Under the pieces are notes generated by a model. That model was not told where the DNA came from. It did not search any database and saw only the letters and a list, made by a program, of their open reading frames with translations. Below, piece by piece: positions 10,173-22,787 of a stretch of DNA of 64,000 bases (positions are counted from its first letter, which is position 1; each line of letters begins with the position of its first letter). Both the position numbers and the translations under genes were made by a program. This DNA comes from Hyaloperonospora brassicae. Lineage: Eukaryota > Oomycota > Peronosporomycetes > Peronosporales > Peronosporaceae. Location of the stretch: the NCBI GenBank assembly GCA_947650285.1, contig CANTFL010000072.1, positions 50,945-114,944 on the forward strand, read 5' to 3'.

Positions 10173-11889
10173 TATCGTAAAGTTGCTAATCAATTTTGGG
10201 ATGTGGATCGGTGACTACGTAGTTGAGACGTCCCGAACGGTCAGAAATCGATATCGGGTGATCTAGCGATCTAATGGGAGATGTTAGGTGATCTCTACGA
10301 GGCTCAACGAGCCATTCCAACTGTTACCAGTGTGACGGAGACGGGGCGTTAGCGGAGACAAGACGACAAACCAGAAGGATTTACATGGAGCGCTCTGGAA
10401 CAAGATGACAAATAGAACAATTTTAATGAAGCGATCTGGTACGAGTCGCAGATATAGATTATTTCCACGGTGTGATCTGGGACAAAGGTGTGAACTCCTG
10501 CGGATCGGTGAGAATATTTACCGGTATCACAATGGGAGTACTAGTTTTGGTTAATAATACCCCGATCTGGAAGTGTGGATACTCGTGGGAGTCCAAGAAT
10601 TTATTTTAAGACACATGGAGAATCTCGTTGATCAGATAAACCATGGAGGGTGGTACAAGAACACGTACAAAGAACGAGAGAATGGCTATGGCCGATTTGT
10701 ACTGGACCGATCTCCAACATTTCGATATTAAATAACAGATTGGTCATGTTCCCTGTTGATCATGGATATATCGTTGATGGAGCTATCAAATTATGATGAA
10801 TATGTTTGTTGAAGGTTCATGAGTGATGTCGCAAAATATTTCAGACCGAAAGAGCCAGTGGAAGCCGGTTGATTTGACGTCGCAAAATGTATTTAGGCAC
10901 ATTTGGCACTTAAGTACGATTTCGGACGTTTTGGTACCAAAAATGGGGATTTGGTATCGTATTTGGAATTTGAACTCTTTTGGGCATTTACGCACGGTAT
11001 CGGGGATATTGGCGCTATCTTTGAAGTACAGGCCATGAAATTTCGTCACGTCTTCAATGGGGCGATCAAGCTGAAAGGTGATATCGATATGAGAGTGGCC
11101 TACAGTTCGGAATAGGCTTTAAGATAGGTTTGCTATTAATTTGTTTGGATAATAAAACAGTTACCGCTTTAACAAACAAAGCACGTCGCAGACTTCTCTT
11201 CCGGGCAGGATATTTTGCCTCCCGTCGATCAAAAAACTTTGCCGCGCCGTTTCGTGTACTTACTTTTAATTGTTTGGCCAAGGTGAGGTTAGGGTAACTC
11301 AACTCGACTCAACCACTAGAGTAGCAGCTGACAACGGTAACGAAAAAGGATTTTGATTACAAGATCGCGAAACGGCTCGAGTGGTCAGAAGATCTGGACA
11401 AAGAATTTCAAGACAAGACCGAGCGAGATCGAAGCGATCCATAAGGCAGATCGGCACATTTCGTTTTGGCAAAACAGGATACCTATCTGCCGACATTGCG
11501 CACTTCCAGCAAGATCGGCCGATCCAAAGACCAGATCGACGCAAGATTACTATTTGCTGAGTAACGAGTTCCGCTCAGCAAAGACCCCGATCCCGAAGAC
11601 AGATCGAGATCGATGTGAACCAAAATCAAGATCATGATCGCAGAACCCCCGTTCGTGTTGTGAAGATTTCCGCACCGAGGGCAAACTCTCAACCCCAACC
11701 ATCAGCGATATCGACATCTCCCAAGGCCATTATGCAGAGCTCAAGCCAGTCCAACCGACGGGTACACAAGGTGAGCACAAGGCTATACAACTAGGCACGG
11801 ATCGGAGTATTTCCTATGTGAGCCGTCAAGTCTGGGCAAGTGGAAAATCGACACTCGCACAAGCGATTTTTGAGATCGAGTTCACCACA
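10173..11889 (+). repeat. 5' LTR of element B
   Basis: Aligns with the 1.85-kb LTRs of element D in reverse orientation. Examples are CTAATCAATTTTGGGATGTG near 10,187 and the block near 11,345-11,420 that includes GATTTTGATTACAAGATCGC. The start (TATCGTAAAG) is a worn form of the D-family end TGTGGTAAAG. The end TTCACCACA at 11,881-11,889 directly precedes the primer binding site. Confidence 0.75.
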
Positions 11890-14390
11890 ATGGTGCGCGT
11901 GCCCGGATCTTCTGAGGCCTCTGGATTTTACCGTGAGTCCTCCGGCGAAGATGTCAAGATCAAGCAAGAAACTGGGATTGAATTGTTATCCATATAGTGA
12001 TCGACGCAGACACGCAGAAGCACAACATCCTCAGGTCATTAGAATTTTGAGAGGGGCTCTGATGGAATGAAAATGAAAGAGGAAGATCGAGAGACTGATC
12101 TAGAAGATAAACCTCAACCCCGTCCTAGGGTTTTTTCGGGGGATACCGCAGATCGCTCTGCAAAGAGCGGTCTGCTTGATTTAAATCCAATGGTGAAAAC
12201 CAAAACGGCGAAAGCGAAACGCTCTTTCCTTGTCGACAGATCACCCGACTTCAAGCCGACGATGACGATCACGAAGTATGCCACACCGGGACGAGCCAAG
12301 TAGAGAACTCTGAGATCGGAAGACAAAGATCGCAGATTGACCAGACCGTGGAATCGAAGATCGGAGTGAAAGCGAAATACGATTAAGAACTGGACAAGAT
12401 CGAGATGCTAAAGACAGAATATGACCTAGTGAAGACTGCGCCCATATAGAATGAAACGGTGGACGAGATGTGGGAGCGTGCGCAATGGCAGTGCTAATAT
12501 AGTCACTTGAAGACACTGCTCAAGACAGATCCAGTGTTTACGATATTACAGCCCAAGTTGATCAATCCTCAAGACAAGCCGATCTCGATCCCGCCGCCCG
12601 TGTCTAGCAAACTCGACGCGATTGCTTCGACTTTGCGGATGTTAAACAACACGGGATTCTTTAATTTTTTAAGGGAAATGGTCTGATGGGATGCAGCTTG
12701 GAACAGTTGAAGAATGCAGTAAGTGAGTTCGTGGAGGTCATGATACTTCTGGTGGGCAAGGCCACTGCTCTCTGAGACGAGATCGCCATGCTCTCGGATT
12801 CACCTCAGGAACACCTCTCAGTATCGCCCCACTTTGCCTCAGCTGACTCCGAGATCAAGTCAGATGGGTCCATCAGGATTCGTAAGATGTCTCTGGGACC
12901 ATCGAAAGGATCGTTTCTGCTGAACGCCCAGATCTGCAAGGCCACAATCGACGCTTTTTAAGGACAGGACAAGATCGACATCCAACCAAGATCGACCGGT
13001 ACACCCACGAGTTTAGAAGATCAAGAGAAGGACGATCTAAGTCGTTTTTTCAATACAGCGATGAAGAAGTACGAGGCGGATCAACGTAAAGCCCAACGGA
13101 TAAACCGACAGCCAAGCCACCATCCGGATCACCGTACCTTTCTCCCCCCCTTCGCGAGGAAACTACGACATGCCGGATGTGGAGAGGGAATTGGTGGGGT
13201 CAGACACTGACCAACAGATTTGTCAGAAGGCGGAATACGATCCGGACGATCTATGGATGGCCGAACCACAACGACTTGAAGCAGCCACGACCGGTATGTC
13301 TACCGGAGCTAGGGCCATCAAATAGAAGATCAGGATCTTAGCGATCTCAGAGTTGAAAGAATTCTCGGGGAAAGATCGGAAAGAAGATAGAGCTCGAACC
13401 TGGATGGGCAAAGTTAAATCATCTTATCTCAAGGACCAAGCACCGGACGACGAGAAATGTTTAGTCGTCGGCGATCTAATGGTGGGCCCGACCCGCTACT
13501 GGTACCGCCAGCTAAGCAGATAGACTGGATTCAAGTGGAAAGATCTGATGAACAGCTTCCTTGTGAAATATGCGGGACACGGGATGTCAGCGAGCCAACA
13601 ATATCACCACGCGAAGAAGCGATCTGAAAAATAACCCCTGGAATACTCATATAGGCTTATAGTGATAAGGATGTAGGCGAATACACCGGTGACGACTGGA
13701 TTGCAAGAGGCACGCAAGGAACATGTCAACTATTTCATTGACACATTGGACGGTCTCGATCTCTCCGACCAGCTGCTACTGCTGAATGTAGTAGATGCGG
13801 ATGCCATGCAGGAGATGTTGCATGGATACCAGCAGGGGAGATCGCGTTAAGGTATAGTGACTATGGTATTGTCCAATTTCAGACAGAAGGGGAGCCTGGT
13901 CCAGCACTTTCTAATCCTGCATGTGCGGTGAGGATGGTCCGTACTGAGGATATCAGCAGTGAGTCAGAATCAGAAACTAACGGATCGGAATCGGAAGATC
14001 ATTTGAGATCGAATGATATGGCTGCCACTACGGATCGGCGTAAGCCATCTCGCGACGCTTCATCGAAAATGAGATCGGTCGATCCGATTACTCGTCGGGG
14101 CTATTAAGATCGCAGAATGCCTTCAGAGCCGTGTACCCATTGCGGATCGACCAAGCATGGAGATCTCGGTTGTTGGAAGCGGCTCACCTGCCAGAAGTGT
14201 GGGCGTAAAGGACACCCCTAGTACAACTGTTTTTTCGCATGTCGCGCCTGTGTTGAGATTCATGACCCGAGGAAGTGTCCCATGGAGGAGTTCTGCATCA
14301 TGATCCGACAGTGGTACGTCCCGAACAAGCGTGCAAGGATGCTGCCAGCGAAGGCCGAGAAGATGTTAAACTAGGACGATCGCCAGGTTT
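11890..14390 (+). pseudogene. gag of element B
   Basis: Starts MVRVPGSSEASGFYRESSGE like the gag of D and follows it with many stops and frame changes. Recognisable parts are an acidic N-terminal region, the capsid-like segment WKDLMNSFLVKYAGHG (about 13,539-13,586), and three zinc knuckles near 14,130-14,285 (CTHCGSTKHGDLGC, CQKCGRKGHP with a stop, and CRACVEIHDPRKC). Zinc knuckles bind the RNA genome during packaging. More than ten inactivating lesions are visible. Compared with D the order and spacing are unchanged, so the decay is by point changes and small indels. Confidence 0.8.
11891..11909 (+). promoter_or_regulatory. Primer binding site of element B
   Basis: The sequence TGGTGCGCGTGCCCGGATC starts one base after the LTR end. 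Its complement ends in CCA and has the form of a tRNA 3' end, as expected for the primer of reverse transcription. The same 19 bases occur in D at 46,238-46,256. The ATG of gag is formed by the spacer A plus the first two bases of this site. Confidence 0.7.
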
Positions 14391-14573
14391 GAATCTAGTA
14401 CGAGTCAAGCGTTCTGGGCTCTGCATTATTGCATACGTGGAAAAAAGAAGACAGATAGCGAGAGTAAGCAGAATGCAGAGAAGGAAACAAATATATCTCG
14501 ATCGAAGTCAAAACGTGTCTCTTCCGTCTCCAGTCTGAAGAGGATCGACGAGTACTCGCGATCCGAACCAACT

Positions 14574-15683
14574 ATGGAGATCGAGCTCGCTAATGGTGAA
14601 TCTCGCGGATACTGGAAGCATTACTCGCCTGGGAAGTGGTTTAAGCAGGCGAAAGATTTTGTCAAGATCGACAACGTGAAAGCGACTCTGCTATTTGATT
14701 CTGGTGCTGAAGTATCGATTATTGACACTACATTTGCTCGTAAGGTCGGCTGTATTATTGACGAAATCCAGCGACAAGAGTGTATCGGGATCGTGAAAAC
14801 TCCGTACATGACGATAGGACGTACTAAGATCACTGTTAGCCGTGCGTGATCACTGATATACTATTTCAATGTGTGGGTAGGCGATCGAGTGGGACAAGAT
14901 GCGATTTTGGGAATGGACTTTATGGTACCTGCCGGGGTGCGGCTCGATCTAGCTGATGGCGCGCGATGTCAACCAGAAGAAATCCGTATTCCTCTCGCAG
15001 GACGTCGCCCCGCGTACGGATTGAAGATACATCACGTAACGGCGAAGGACCAACATGTAGTGATTCCGGTCAGAGAGTCAAGAGAAGTGAAAATTGGGAT
15101 CGGCGGGGACAGGATAAAGTTGTGGGTCCCTAGAGGACCAGATTGGGTCCCCACAGCAGTCTCAGGGTTGTGTAAGACATAACATCTGCAGATTACCAAC
15201 ATTGGCGACCGCGAGGTCATATTGCCCACTCACTCTATACTGGGCTTGTGGACGGAAGGCGATATGGTACCTCGGACTCAAATTTATGTGACGGTCGGAT
15301 CGAGGAAGTACAAAGAGTGGCAAACTCTAGCGTTTGAAGCTACAGAAGATCGCGTTAGTGAAGTTCCAGAGGAGCAGATCGAACCATTGCTTAATCGCCT
15401 TGAATACCTCACCCTTAAACGCATCATGTAGCGACCGGCCGATCCGCTGAAAGATATACCTCCAGCGATCTCTATGGTAACGAAAGAGCCCGGGAACGAG
15501 AATTTGCAAAGGACAGATACCGTAATTACGGGGGAAGGAAGGATCAACGGACCTGGATCGATTTTACCGGATGAAGTAGATCGATCTCCCATGGATAACA
15601 ACTATGGGATCGGAGTTCAGTGTGCTACAAAAGGGGATCACGAGATCGGCCAAGAAGGGCATGGTAGTAGACTGTATCCATAG
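14574..15683 (+). pseudogene. Aspartic protease and linker of element B
   Basis: The frame beginning MEIELANGESRGYWKHYSPG contains the retropepsin active site LLFDSGAEVSIID (about 14,691-14,729), with the catalytic Asp intact, and later the flap-side segment AILGMDFMVPAG. A TGA at about 14,848 and a TAA at about 15,181 break the frame. Downstream, LPTHSILGLWTEGDMVPRTQ belongs to the conserved linker before reverse transcriptase also seen in D. The protease would cut the Gag-Pol polyprotein. Confidence 0.75.
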
Positions 15684-15689
15684 GATGCC

Positions 15690-17010
15690 GATCCGAACAA
15701 CGACAAATCGGAATTAAATCAGTCTCAAAAGAAGAAAGAGTCTGAAGAGGAGACGTTGCCCAAAGTCGATGAAACTGAGATCGCAGAAGCACCAGTCCAC
15801 TATCACAAAAGTGGACATTTGTTTGCTGAAAATTTCGAACAGCACATGGCGGTGTTGCCAGAGATGTCGAAAACTACGGAAGATGTTACGATTGATGACA
15901 TCTAGATCGGCGATCCTAATGGCCCTCTCACCGCAGAGCAACAAAAACTTAGATCGTTGATTTGGAAGAGTCGTCACTTTCATTTAGGGAAGTGCAAAGC
16001 TCTACCGCCAGCAGCACGAGGTAAGATTTGTGAAATCGATGTCAATGGGGCAGCACCGATAGCACAAAGATTCCGTCCGTTCACGTCCAACTATAGGTAG
16101 AAGTTGTCGGAGCTCATCAAAGGGTTGTTAGTCGCCAAGATCATTTAGCCTTCCACGTCGCCTATAGGCGACCCCGATAGTGGTGATCATCAAAAAGAAT
16201 GGAGTGGATATTCATCTCGGTATTGATTATCGAAGGTTGAATCAGCTGACACGCCTGATGGATTATCCCATGCCGCTAATTAGTCATCTGCTGGAAGATC
16301 TGGACAAAACTCTGTGATACTGTTCGTTAGATAAGACCAGTGGTTACGGTGTCGTTGAAATGACAGAGCGAGCGAAGATGATCTCATCATTTGTCACTCC
16401 GTTTGGTCTTTGGAGTGGCTACGAATGCTCTTTGGACTCAAGAATGCGCCCCAGATCTACCAATGGCTTGATGACAATGCTCCGTATGGATGTATCAAGA
16501 TAGGCCAACGTTCATCTTCTGATGGTCCGATTGATATGTTCAGAGATGATGAACCTGACACATATCGACGACCCTCTATACTGGGACGGCAAACTTACAT
16601 TGACGATATTCTCATACCAGCCACGTCATGAGAATCTTTGTACGCAAAAGTGTAGCGATTTCTGGAAGCATGTGACAAGTGGAACCTGTCTATCAGTCTC
16701 ACGAACAGTTTTTGGGGGTGCCGTAAGGTCGAATATTTCGGACATCAAGTGTCGATGGATGGTCTGGAGGCTCAGCCCAAGAACTTAAAAACGCTGGTCA
16801 ACTTCCCATTTCCTAGTACGCTGCGAGCTATGCAATTATTTCTCGGAATTTTGAACTACCACCGCCGCTTCATTGAGGATTTTGCGGTATATGCAGATGT
16901 GTTGTATGAGTTAAGGTCATCAGATTTCTTTGAGACCGGTCGAGCTCAACTTGTATCAGGAGATGAACGGTCGAACGAAAACCTATGAAAGGAAGCTGAG
17001 GCTGCGTTTA
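15690..17010 (+). pseudogene. Reverse transcriptase of element B
   Basis: Pieces of a Gypsy reverse transcriptase in shifting frames. They include the segment before the fingers (PPAARGKICEIDVNGAAPIA), the LLVAKII-stop-PSTSP loop, the core FGLKNAPQIYQ (about 16,435-16,470) and the catalytic TYIDDILIPATS (about 16,596-16,630). The thumb-connection part reads LGILNYHRRFIEDFAVYA. The YIDD box is intact but at least five frameshifts separate the domains. The same 35-residue insert between the FGLKNAPQ motif and YIDD is present in D. Confidence 0.8.
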
Positions 17011-17011
17011 C

Positions 17012-17548
17012 GTGGATAAAGCTAAGATAGCTACGGGTAATATGCTTAAATATTTCAATTCGGATCGTCCTCCCGTGATCGTCGTCTATGCTAGTAAGTG
17101 GGCTGTCTCAGCGGCCCTGATACAGGAGTATGATGGCGTGTATAATCCGGTGACGTTTACTAGCCGTACTTTGAAGCCAAATGAGCTTAATTGCGGGACG
17201 GTGGAGAAGGAAGTGCTGGCGTTACTTCTTGTTTTGAATGTGTGCTATACCATACTAGCCTCTCGGGAGATCACTGTTCTGACCCGACTTTCCACGTTAG
17301 CGTGGTTGATGCAACCTCGAGGGCTTAATGGGAGATTAGTGAGGTGGGCTGCTTTGCTGTTGAACTCGACTATGGAGGTGAAGAAATGCGAAAAAAAGAG
17401 AGTAATATATCTTAAGTATGTTAGCAGCGAGTATCACTCCGAGAGAGAAGAGGTGGAAGAGATGCTGATCGCAATAACCCCGCGAAAGCATGCCGACTCA
17501 AGATTTCAATGTCACCACCCACGGCGGAAGTGGATGAGAAGTTGGTAG
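17012..17548 (+). pseudogene. Canonical RNase H domain of element B
   Basis: One open frame of 178 codons covers the usual Gypsy RNase H. It contains PPVIVVYASKWAVSAALIQE with the first acidic site replaced by Tyr-Ala-Ser, then VTFTSRTLKPNELNCGTVEK with the conserved Glu, then the SREITVLTRLSTLAWLMQPR segment. The usual Asp positions are altered in both B and D, which suggests that this domain is degenerate in the whole family and that the second RNase H took over its role. That last point is inference. Confidence 0.75.
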
Positions 17549-17554
17549 AGGACA

Positions 17555-17990
17555 GCTTCGATGGATCGGCGAGGATAAAGAAGAAAGGAAGTTAGTATAG
17601 TGCTGTGATATGGACGTTACCGGAGTGGACGATCGTGGTGGCAGAACCCAGATACGTTCTCGACCTCACCGTGAACGAAGATGAGTATAATGGCTTGCTA
17701 TTATGCTTCGAATTACTTGCCGATATGGACAGGGGGCGAGTGATTCTTTGTAGAGACTCTAATATGGTGATACGACAGATGCGTGGCGAGATCGACTGCA
17801 AGGCACCGGGCCTTCAACTGTTGAGACATAAAGCGTTGGACAAATTGCGAACGTGGCTGAATCATGAGTTCCTACACATGAAGCGAGAATGGAACAAAAG
17901 CGCGGACCGACTAGCCATCACAGCATTGCAGAACGAAAACGGAAGAACGGTGGCAGCTGAAGAAGATCGACAAGATCTGATTACTCTGAA
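17555..17990 (+). pseudogene. Second, archaeal/plant-type RNase H of element B
   Basis: After the canonical domain comes SFDGSAR, then LPEWTIVV, VNEDEYNGLLLCFELL, ILCRDSNMVIRQMRGEIDC and EWNKSADRLAITAL. This is the D-E-D-D pattern of the RNase H class found in plant Tat elements and in archaeal enzymes: FDGS, E in the VNE-x-EYNG helix, GDSN/S, and N-x-x-AD. In B the third motif reads RDSN where D has GDSN. From about 17,605 the frame runs straight on into integrase, while the FDGS part is separated by an in-frame stop. Confidence 0.8.
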
Positions 17991-18029
17991 CCGCCTAGAT
18001 AAATTGTTGAAGCCCAAGCAGGATGGGCA

Positions 18030-19317
18030 GCTTGATCGAATAACTGCGATCACGAGGTCAGCCGAGCGGATCCGCCTTCAGCCCGAAGTGATACAGGAGG
18101 AGATAGTACAGATAATTAGGATTCGACGAATTGTACAAGCTCAGGATGAAGAGCGTTGGTTCGTCAACCTCAAGAGTTATCTGAACGGCGATATATCAAG
18201 CCTGGACGCTGGTGAAGTGAAGGTGTGCGCAAAACTAGCACCTGAGTACGAGATCGATAAGAACGATTTGCTTTTCTTCTGCCTCATGGCGAAAAGAGAG
18301 ACCGAAGATCGCAATGGTTTGATGCGTCTAGTGATTCCAAAGACGTTGCAACATGATTTTCTGCACCGTTACTACGATAGCCTGGAAGGAGACCACCAGG
18401 GTATTGGCAGGACGTACCAGAAGATCAGGTCGCAATTCCACTGGAGAGGGCTGTACCGGAGTGTTCAACGATATGTAGGCGAGTGTACCGATGTTGAGAC
18501 CGGACAGGGATGTCCGATGATCCATGGGAGATCGCCTGGTAATTTACAAGCAACCTACCCATTCCAGATCATCGCAATGGATCATATCCCGTCGTTGCCT
18601 AAGTCTTTTAAAGGGAACACTGAGCTGCTCATTTGGGTAGATCTTTTCTCGGGATATGTGATCGCAAAAGCTAGCTCGTCACGGACAGCACAGACGATTG
18701 CGGAGAATTACGAAGAATGCGTGTTATGACGTTTTGAAGCTATCGAGGCTATAAGGCACGATTGGGAACCGGGATTTGTGTCCGATTTCTTCCGAGCTTT
18801 CAGCCAGATCGTAGGGCAAAAGCAGCGTACTACCATGGTCTATAGACCACAAGAAATGGAACGGATGAACAAATGGTGCAAACACTGACGAGAGCGCTCA
18901 AGATGTATGTGGCTGATGTCAACCAACAAGATTGGGATGAGTATGCTGAACGGCTCACATTTTCGATCAACACCGCACAAGATCGGATCCGGGAGGACAC
19001 CCCATTCGATCTGAATTATGGGTGGGACATGCGGTCAACATTGGAAGCTACTTTATCAGTAGGGAACACGGGAATACGAGATCGCGACCCAAAGAGGTGG
19101 AGATACAAGATCCAAAGGCAATACCAACGAGCTCGATCTGCAGCGAACGATCACTTACGAGTCGCGATCCAGGAGAGAGCATATCGACACAATAATGACC
19201 TGGAGCCACATGAAGTCGAAGTGGGTACACAAGTATGGCTATACCTGGATCGAGTCAAGGAAGGCTGAGCGAAGAAGTTAGCGCATACATGACATGGCCC
19301 ATTCCGGGTTGCGGATA
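18030..19317 (+). pseudogene. Integrase of element B, cut off at the GPY/F region
   Basis: Continues the frame of the second RNase H. The N-terminal zinc finger reads HRYYDSLEGDHQGIG...FHW...CTDVE, with the second Cys replaced by Val. The first catalytic Asp is present (IIAMDHIPSLPKS, about 18,571-18,609). The second lies in IRHDWEPGFVSDFF after a TGA at 18,727. The Glu region (EMERMNKWCKH) is out of frame and changed. The C-terminal part EVEVGTQVWLYLDRVKEG ends at 19,268 with a stop, followed by HGPFRVADI to the breakpoint at about 19,317. No chromodomain remains. Confidence 0.8.
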
Positions 19318-19349
19318 TACCGCCCCATCAATTTGAAGACGTATTCCAC

Positions 19350-20938
19350 GTGGTGTCATCGACTTCGCCGACCGCCGTCGTTGTTTCTTATGGTGCGTTT
19401 TCCGTCGTTCCCGCAAGCCGGTCGTCTGCTAGGTCTTCCGAGAAAAGGAAAGGCGTCCATCTTCCGTCACCCGATCCAGTTCCTGTCAAAGCCGTCCCAA
19501 TGGACGCCCCTGTCGTCTCGACTGTCGTGGCTCTCGTCCGCTCATCGCAGAATAGGTTCAACGTTCGCGTTACCCCGTCGACTCCGTCCATTGTTTCCTC
19601 TAATGTCGTTTCTTCGACTGATTCCGTTGTCGTACGACCCACCAGTTCACCAAAGAAGAAGCAACGGATTTTGCGGTCACAATCTAACCTCATAAAACGC
19701 TGACAGCTGAGGTGGCGGCTGCTTCTTTGTTGACGTCCCCACATTTGTTGGCGCCAAGAAATATTAAGTGCCATTCTCCGTCAACGTCGGTGGCGACTGC
19801 CGCTATTGGCTTGTCTGAGTCATTAACGGTTCCGTACTCTCTTCTTCGTGCTCGTGCGGGTCAAGTGTTCGCCCGGGAATCTAGGTCAACTCCTGCCATG
19901 CGAGCGAGTCGGGATATTCGTTTTTTCATCACGGGTCAGCTCGCTGTTGGTTGCGCGTCACGTCGGCTCGGTCCCCTATCCGACAGATGCGCGTTGGTTC
20001 GAAGTCGTTCGTCGCTCCCACCCCCATTAACTCGTAGGTCGACTAGCGTTTGCTGACGTACATGATCCGTCACATCCGTGATAGCAGTCTCTGGAGTTAT
20101 TTCCATCGAAGCCGATGTTCCTGAGTGTGTCCAAGCATGGCGACACTCAGGATCGGATCCGCCGTTCTCTCCATCACGCTCATTCTAGTTCTCCTCTAGA
20201 CTTGGCGGCTGAAGGGTGGGTCAAGTTAGGCGGAGATAGTCGTGATCCAACGCCGTCTGCCCATATCGATACTCGCTCGAAATTTTTCGTGGCTTTATGG
20301 GAGCGTACGCATTAAATTTGGAGTCAAGTATTCTTATGAGCATGCACCCCGATGAAAACCCTTCGCGCTCGCCTGAACACTTGTCCCAAATTTATGAAGC
20401 TTGGGTAAATTATGCTGCCCCTCGCAAAGGTTGAGGGGATCTTTGCGGAAGGTCACAAAGACTTTGGGTATTATCTTGCAAGATGCGGCGTCTGCGAAGC
20501 TATCTCGTGGAACCACACCTTTACTCGACCCGAACTTCTCTTTGAGCTCGGTGTCTGTGTACCCAACCATGAGTTATGCGTGGGAATCCGAGTGTGTTGA
20601 CTGGATCCACGAAGTTGAATGCGTGACCAAGTTGAACCCTGGCGTGTTTAGTGGATGACTCGTCCACCGGATCATCCCTAACACATGTGCTTTCGTCCGT
20701 GAAATCCGGCCTTCCTTGTATTCGCTCCGGTCGGCACGTCAGAGAGTGAAGAGAAATCACTCGTCATCGAGGATGTCGACCCATACGAAGCTTCTATTTC
20801 GGTAGTCGATCCCTCTGCTCCCGAGCCCGAAAACCGAGATGATATGAAGCTTTCCGTCGACGCTTCTGACTGTGACCCTACGCTGTGGCATGGTGATTCC
20901 AGCTCGTCCATCGCTGACATTTTGTTGCCTCTGTTTTG
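19350..20938 (+). pseudogene. Antisense accessory ORF of element C (decayed)
   Basis: Downstream of the C pol gene (which lies on the minus strand) a plus-strand coding remnant runs towards it. The first 117 codons are open and rich in Ser, Val and Pro, with a basic patch SPKKKQRILRSQ. The middle is broken by many stops. A piece at 20,115-20,312 contains FFVALWERTH, which recalls QALWESTH in the antisense ORF of element D. The last part (about 20,720-20,938) is acidic, ending SSSSIADILLPLF. It stops 133 bp from the end of the C chromodomain, tail to tail. I recognise no domain and infer the gene status from position and from the parallel ORFs in A1, A2, D and E. Confidence 0.5.
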
Positions 20939-21070
20939 ACTGCGTTACTTCATCTCGTTAATCCATTAACCTCTGTCTCCATGCCTTAATACATCCTGAA
21001 GCAAGTAACTTCACTCCTCTATCTGCCTGCTAGTCATCACAGGAAGAAAGTACGCGTGGTGGTGGTATTT

Positions 21071-22787
21071 CTACCGTTTGTCTGCGACTTGCACCATCTG
21101 CAGACTATTCTCTCTCTTCTTCTGCCTCAAGTAGTCGAACAATAAACCTCCACATGACAAAATGGTCAATGGTTCCCACGTGGATTTGGCGTAACCCACC
21201 CATTTTACCAAGAGCTTTCGCTGGCTTCTGTCAGCAGTTGTTGATCTTAACCTGTCATCGTCGAGTATAGCTTCTACCTCGTATCGGCCACTGGACTTAT
21301 CAGGCATCCAGCCATCTTCCGGCAGTAGTTCTTCGTCAAAGTCACGTCGATATTTATCTGTTTGTCCTTCCACCAACTTTGTCGTTGGACGTACACCTTG
21401 TTTTGTCACTGTTTTCAATCGCGAAATATGTACAATCGGGTAGAACCGATATCCGCTTATATCTAGCAACTCCAATCCAAACGCGAACTCTTCAACCTGT
21501 TTCTTGACTCGGAAAGGACCATGCCACCTGTGATCTAGTTTTTCTTCAGTCCTGTCTTCACCCTTTACATGAATAGCCACACTTAGTCTCCTTCATTTAT
21601 CATGGCATTAGACGTCCTACTAATCGTCAAGCTTCGAACTCTGTCGTCACTCGTTCAAGCAGATTGATCTCCTGGCGCCTCATCATCTTACTCATCCTGT
21701 CCAGTGTTTGCTGACTCAATCCGTCTTTTAGCTGGACTGAGTAGCTCCTTATGTTCACGTGCCCTTCTTGCTTTCTGTCTCACTTGGTACTCTGTTGCCA
21801 GTCGTAGGGCCACTTCTCGCTGCCTGTTAAATTCGCGACTCCAAAGTACTGGATTCGTCGGGTCCACCACCCTATTATTGCCTATATTGGCGAGTCGCGT
21901 TGACTCTGTAATCGCCTTCCGTGTTGAGTGGGCATCCCACCCGTGTACCATATGGAACGGCGTCTCTTTTCTCGTCATATCTCTAGAATTGTTATTGGCA
22001 TGAACCAGTTCTTCCGCAATGCCATCTCAATCCGCTTGTGGTATTCTACCAAGTATACTCGCTCTGTTTGTATCATTGTCTTCACACTTCGCTTTTATTG
22101 TCCGTTTTCTTGTGGACGATTACTGAGGGTGGCTCATGACTTAGCTAGCATCATTTCAGCAAACGTTTGAAAGACCTCACTCATGAACATAGGATCTCAG
22201 TCGTGACGAATGAGACTGGGAGCACCAAAATGACGGAAGATATTCTCTTCAAACACTTTCGCTACGTCCAGTGCCGACGTATCACTCATGCCTTTAGCTA
22301 TCATTAACCCCGTAAAATGATATTGGAACAGTAAAAGCGCTGTGTTTCCTCGTCACATCTTCGGGAGTGGGATGACAAAGTCCATAGACACCACCTAAAA
22401 CGGTCACTCGAAAACTATATTTCCCGGTGAATACCCCTTGAGTGTCGAAATCTTCGCAGCCTTGTACATGCCTTGCCACATCTGCATACAGTCCGGTCCA
22501 GTAATAATCAGTCGTGACATTGTGATATGTCCGCACAATTATTCGGTGGCCGCCTTCTATCGAGTCATGACAATTTGACAGTATTCCATCGACTAGTGTC
22601 GTTGTATTTACGAGTCATAGCTTAATGTCATATTCTAGTAACTCTCTTATTTCTCGTCGCCGTCCCACGTAATAAACGAATCCGTCCAGGCTCAACACGA
22701 ATCCATCAGCGGTCTTTCCGGATTCGCCAGCGTGACGGTGTGTAAGTTTATTCAAATATTCCTCGCAGATACGTCTTGAGGTCTGCT
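21071..22787 (-). pseudogene. Element C pol, integrase and chromodomain part
   Basis: Minus-strand remains of a third Gypsy chromovirus. In order: GKTADGFVLSLDGFVYYVGR before the integrase zinc finger; a degenerate zinc finger (DYYWTGLYADVARHVQGCED, about 22,500); the catalytic core, badly broken at 22,000-22,290; FHMVHGWDAHSTRKAI (about 21,925-21,965); the GPY/F part HRWHGPFRVKKQVEEFAF; and a chromodomain with YEVEAILDDDRL and LLVKWVGYAKSTWEP. The chromodomain targets integration to chromatin in this group. The right edge at 22,787 meets the LTR of A1, and the reading continues beyond A1 at 30,759. Confidence 0.8.

Larger units (their letters stand above)
10173..19317 (+). mobile_element. 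Gypsy chromovirus element B, truncated at its 3' end
   Basis: A decayed relative of element D in plus orientation. It consists of a 5' LTR, primer binding site, gag, zinc knuckles, protease, reverse transcriptase, RNase H, a second RNase H and integrase. The sequence follows D block by block until about 19,317, inside the GPY/F part of integrase, where the match ends abruptly and DNA belonging to element C starts. The chromodomain, antisense frame and 3' LTR are missing. Stops and frameshifts occur throughout, far more than in D, so B is older. Its DNA shares the GATC richness of D. Confidence 0.85.

Noticed and set aside
19350..20938. Host gene between elements B and C
   Set aside because: Position opposite the C pol end and similarity in layout to the antisense ORFs of A, D and E make an element gene more likely. 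It is also heavily broken.
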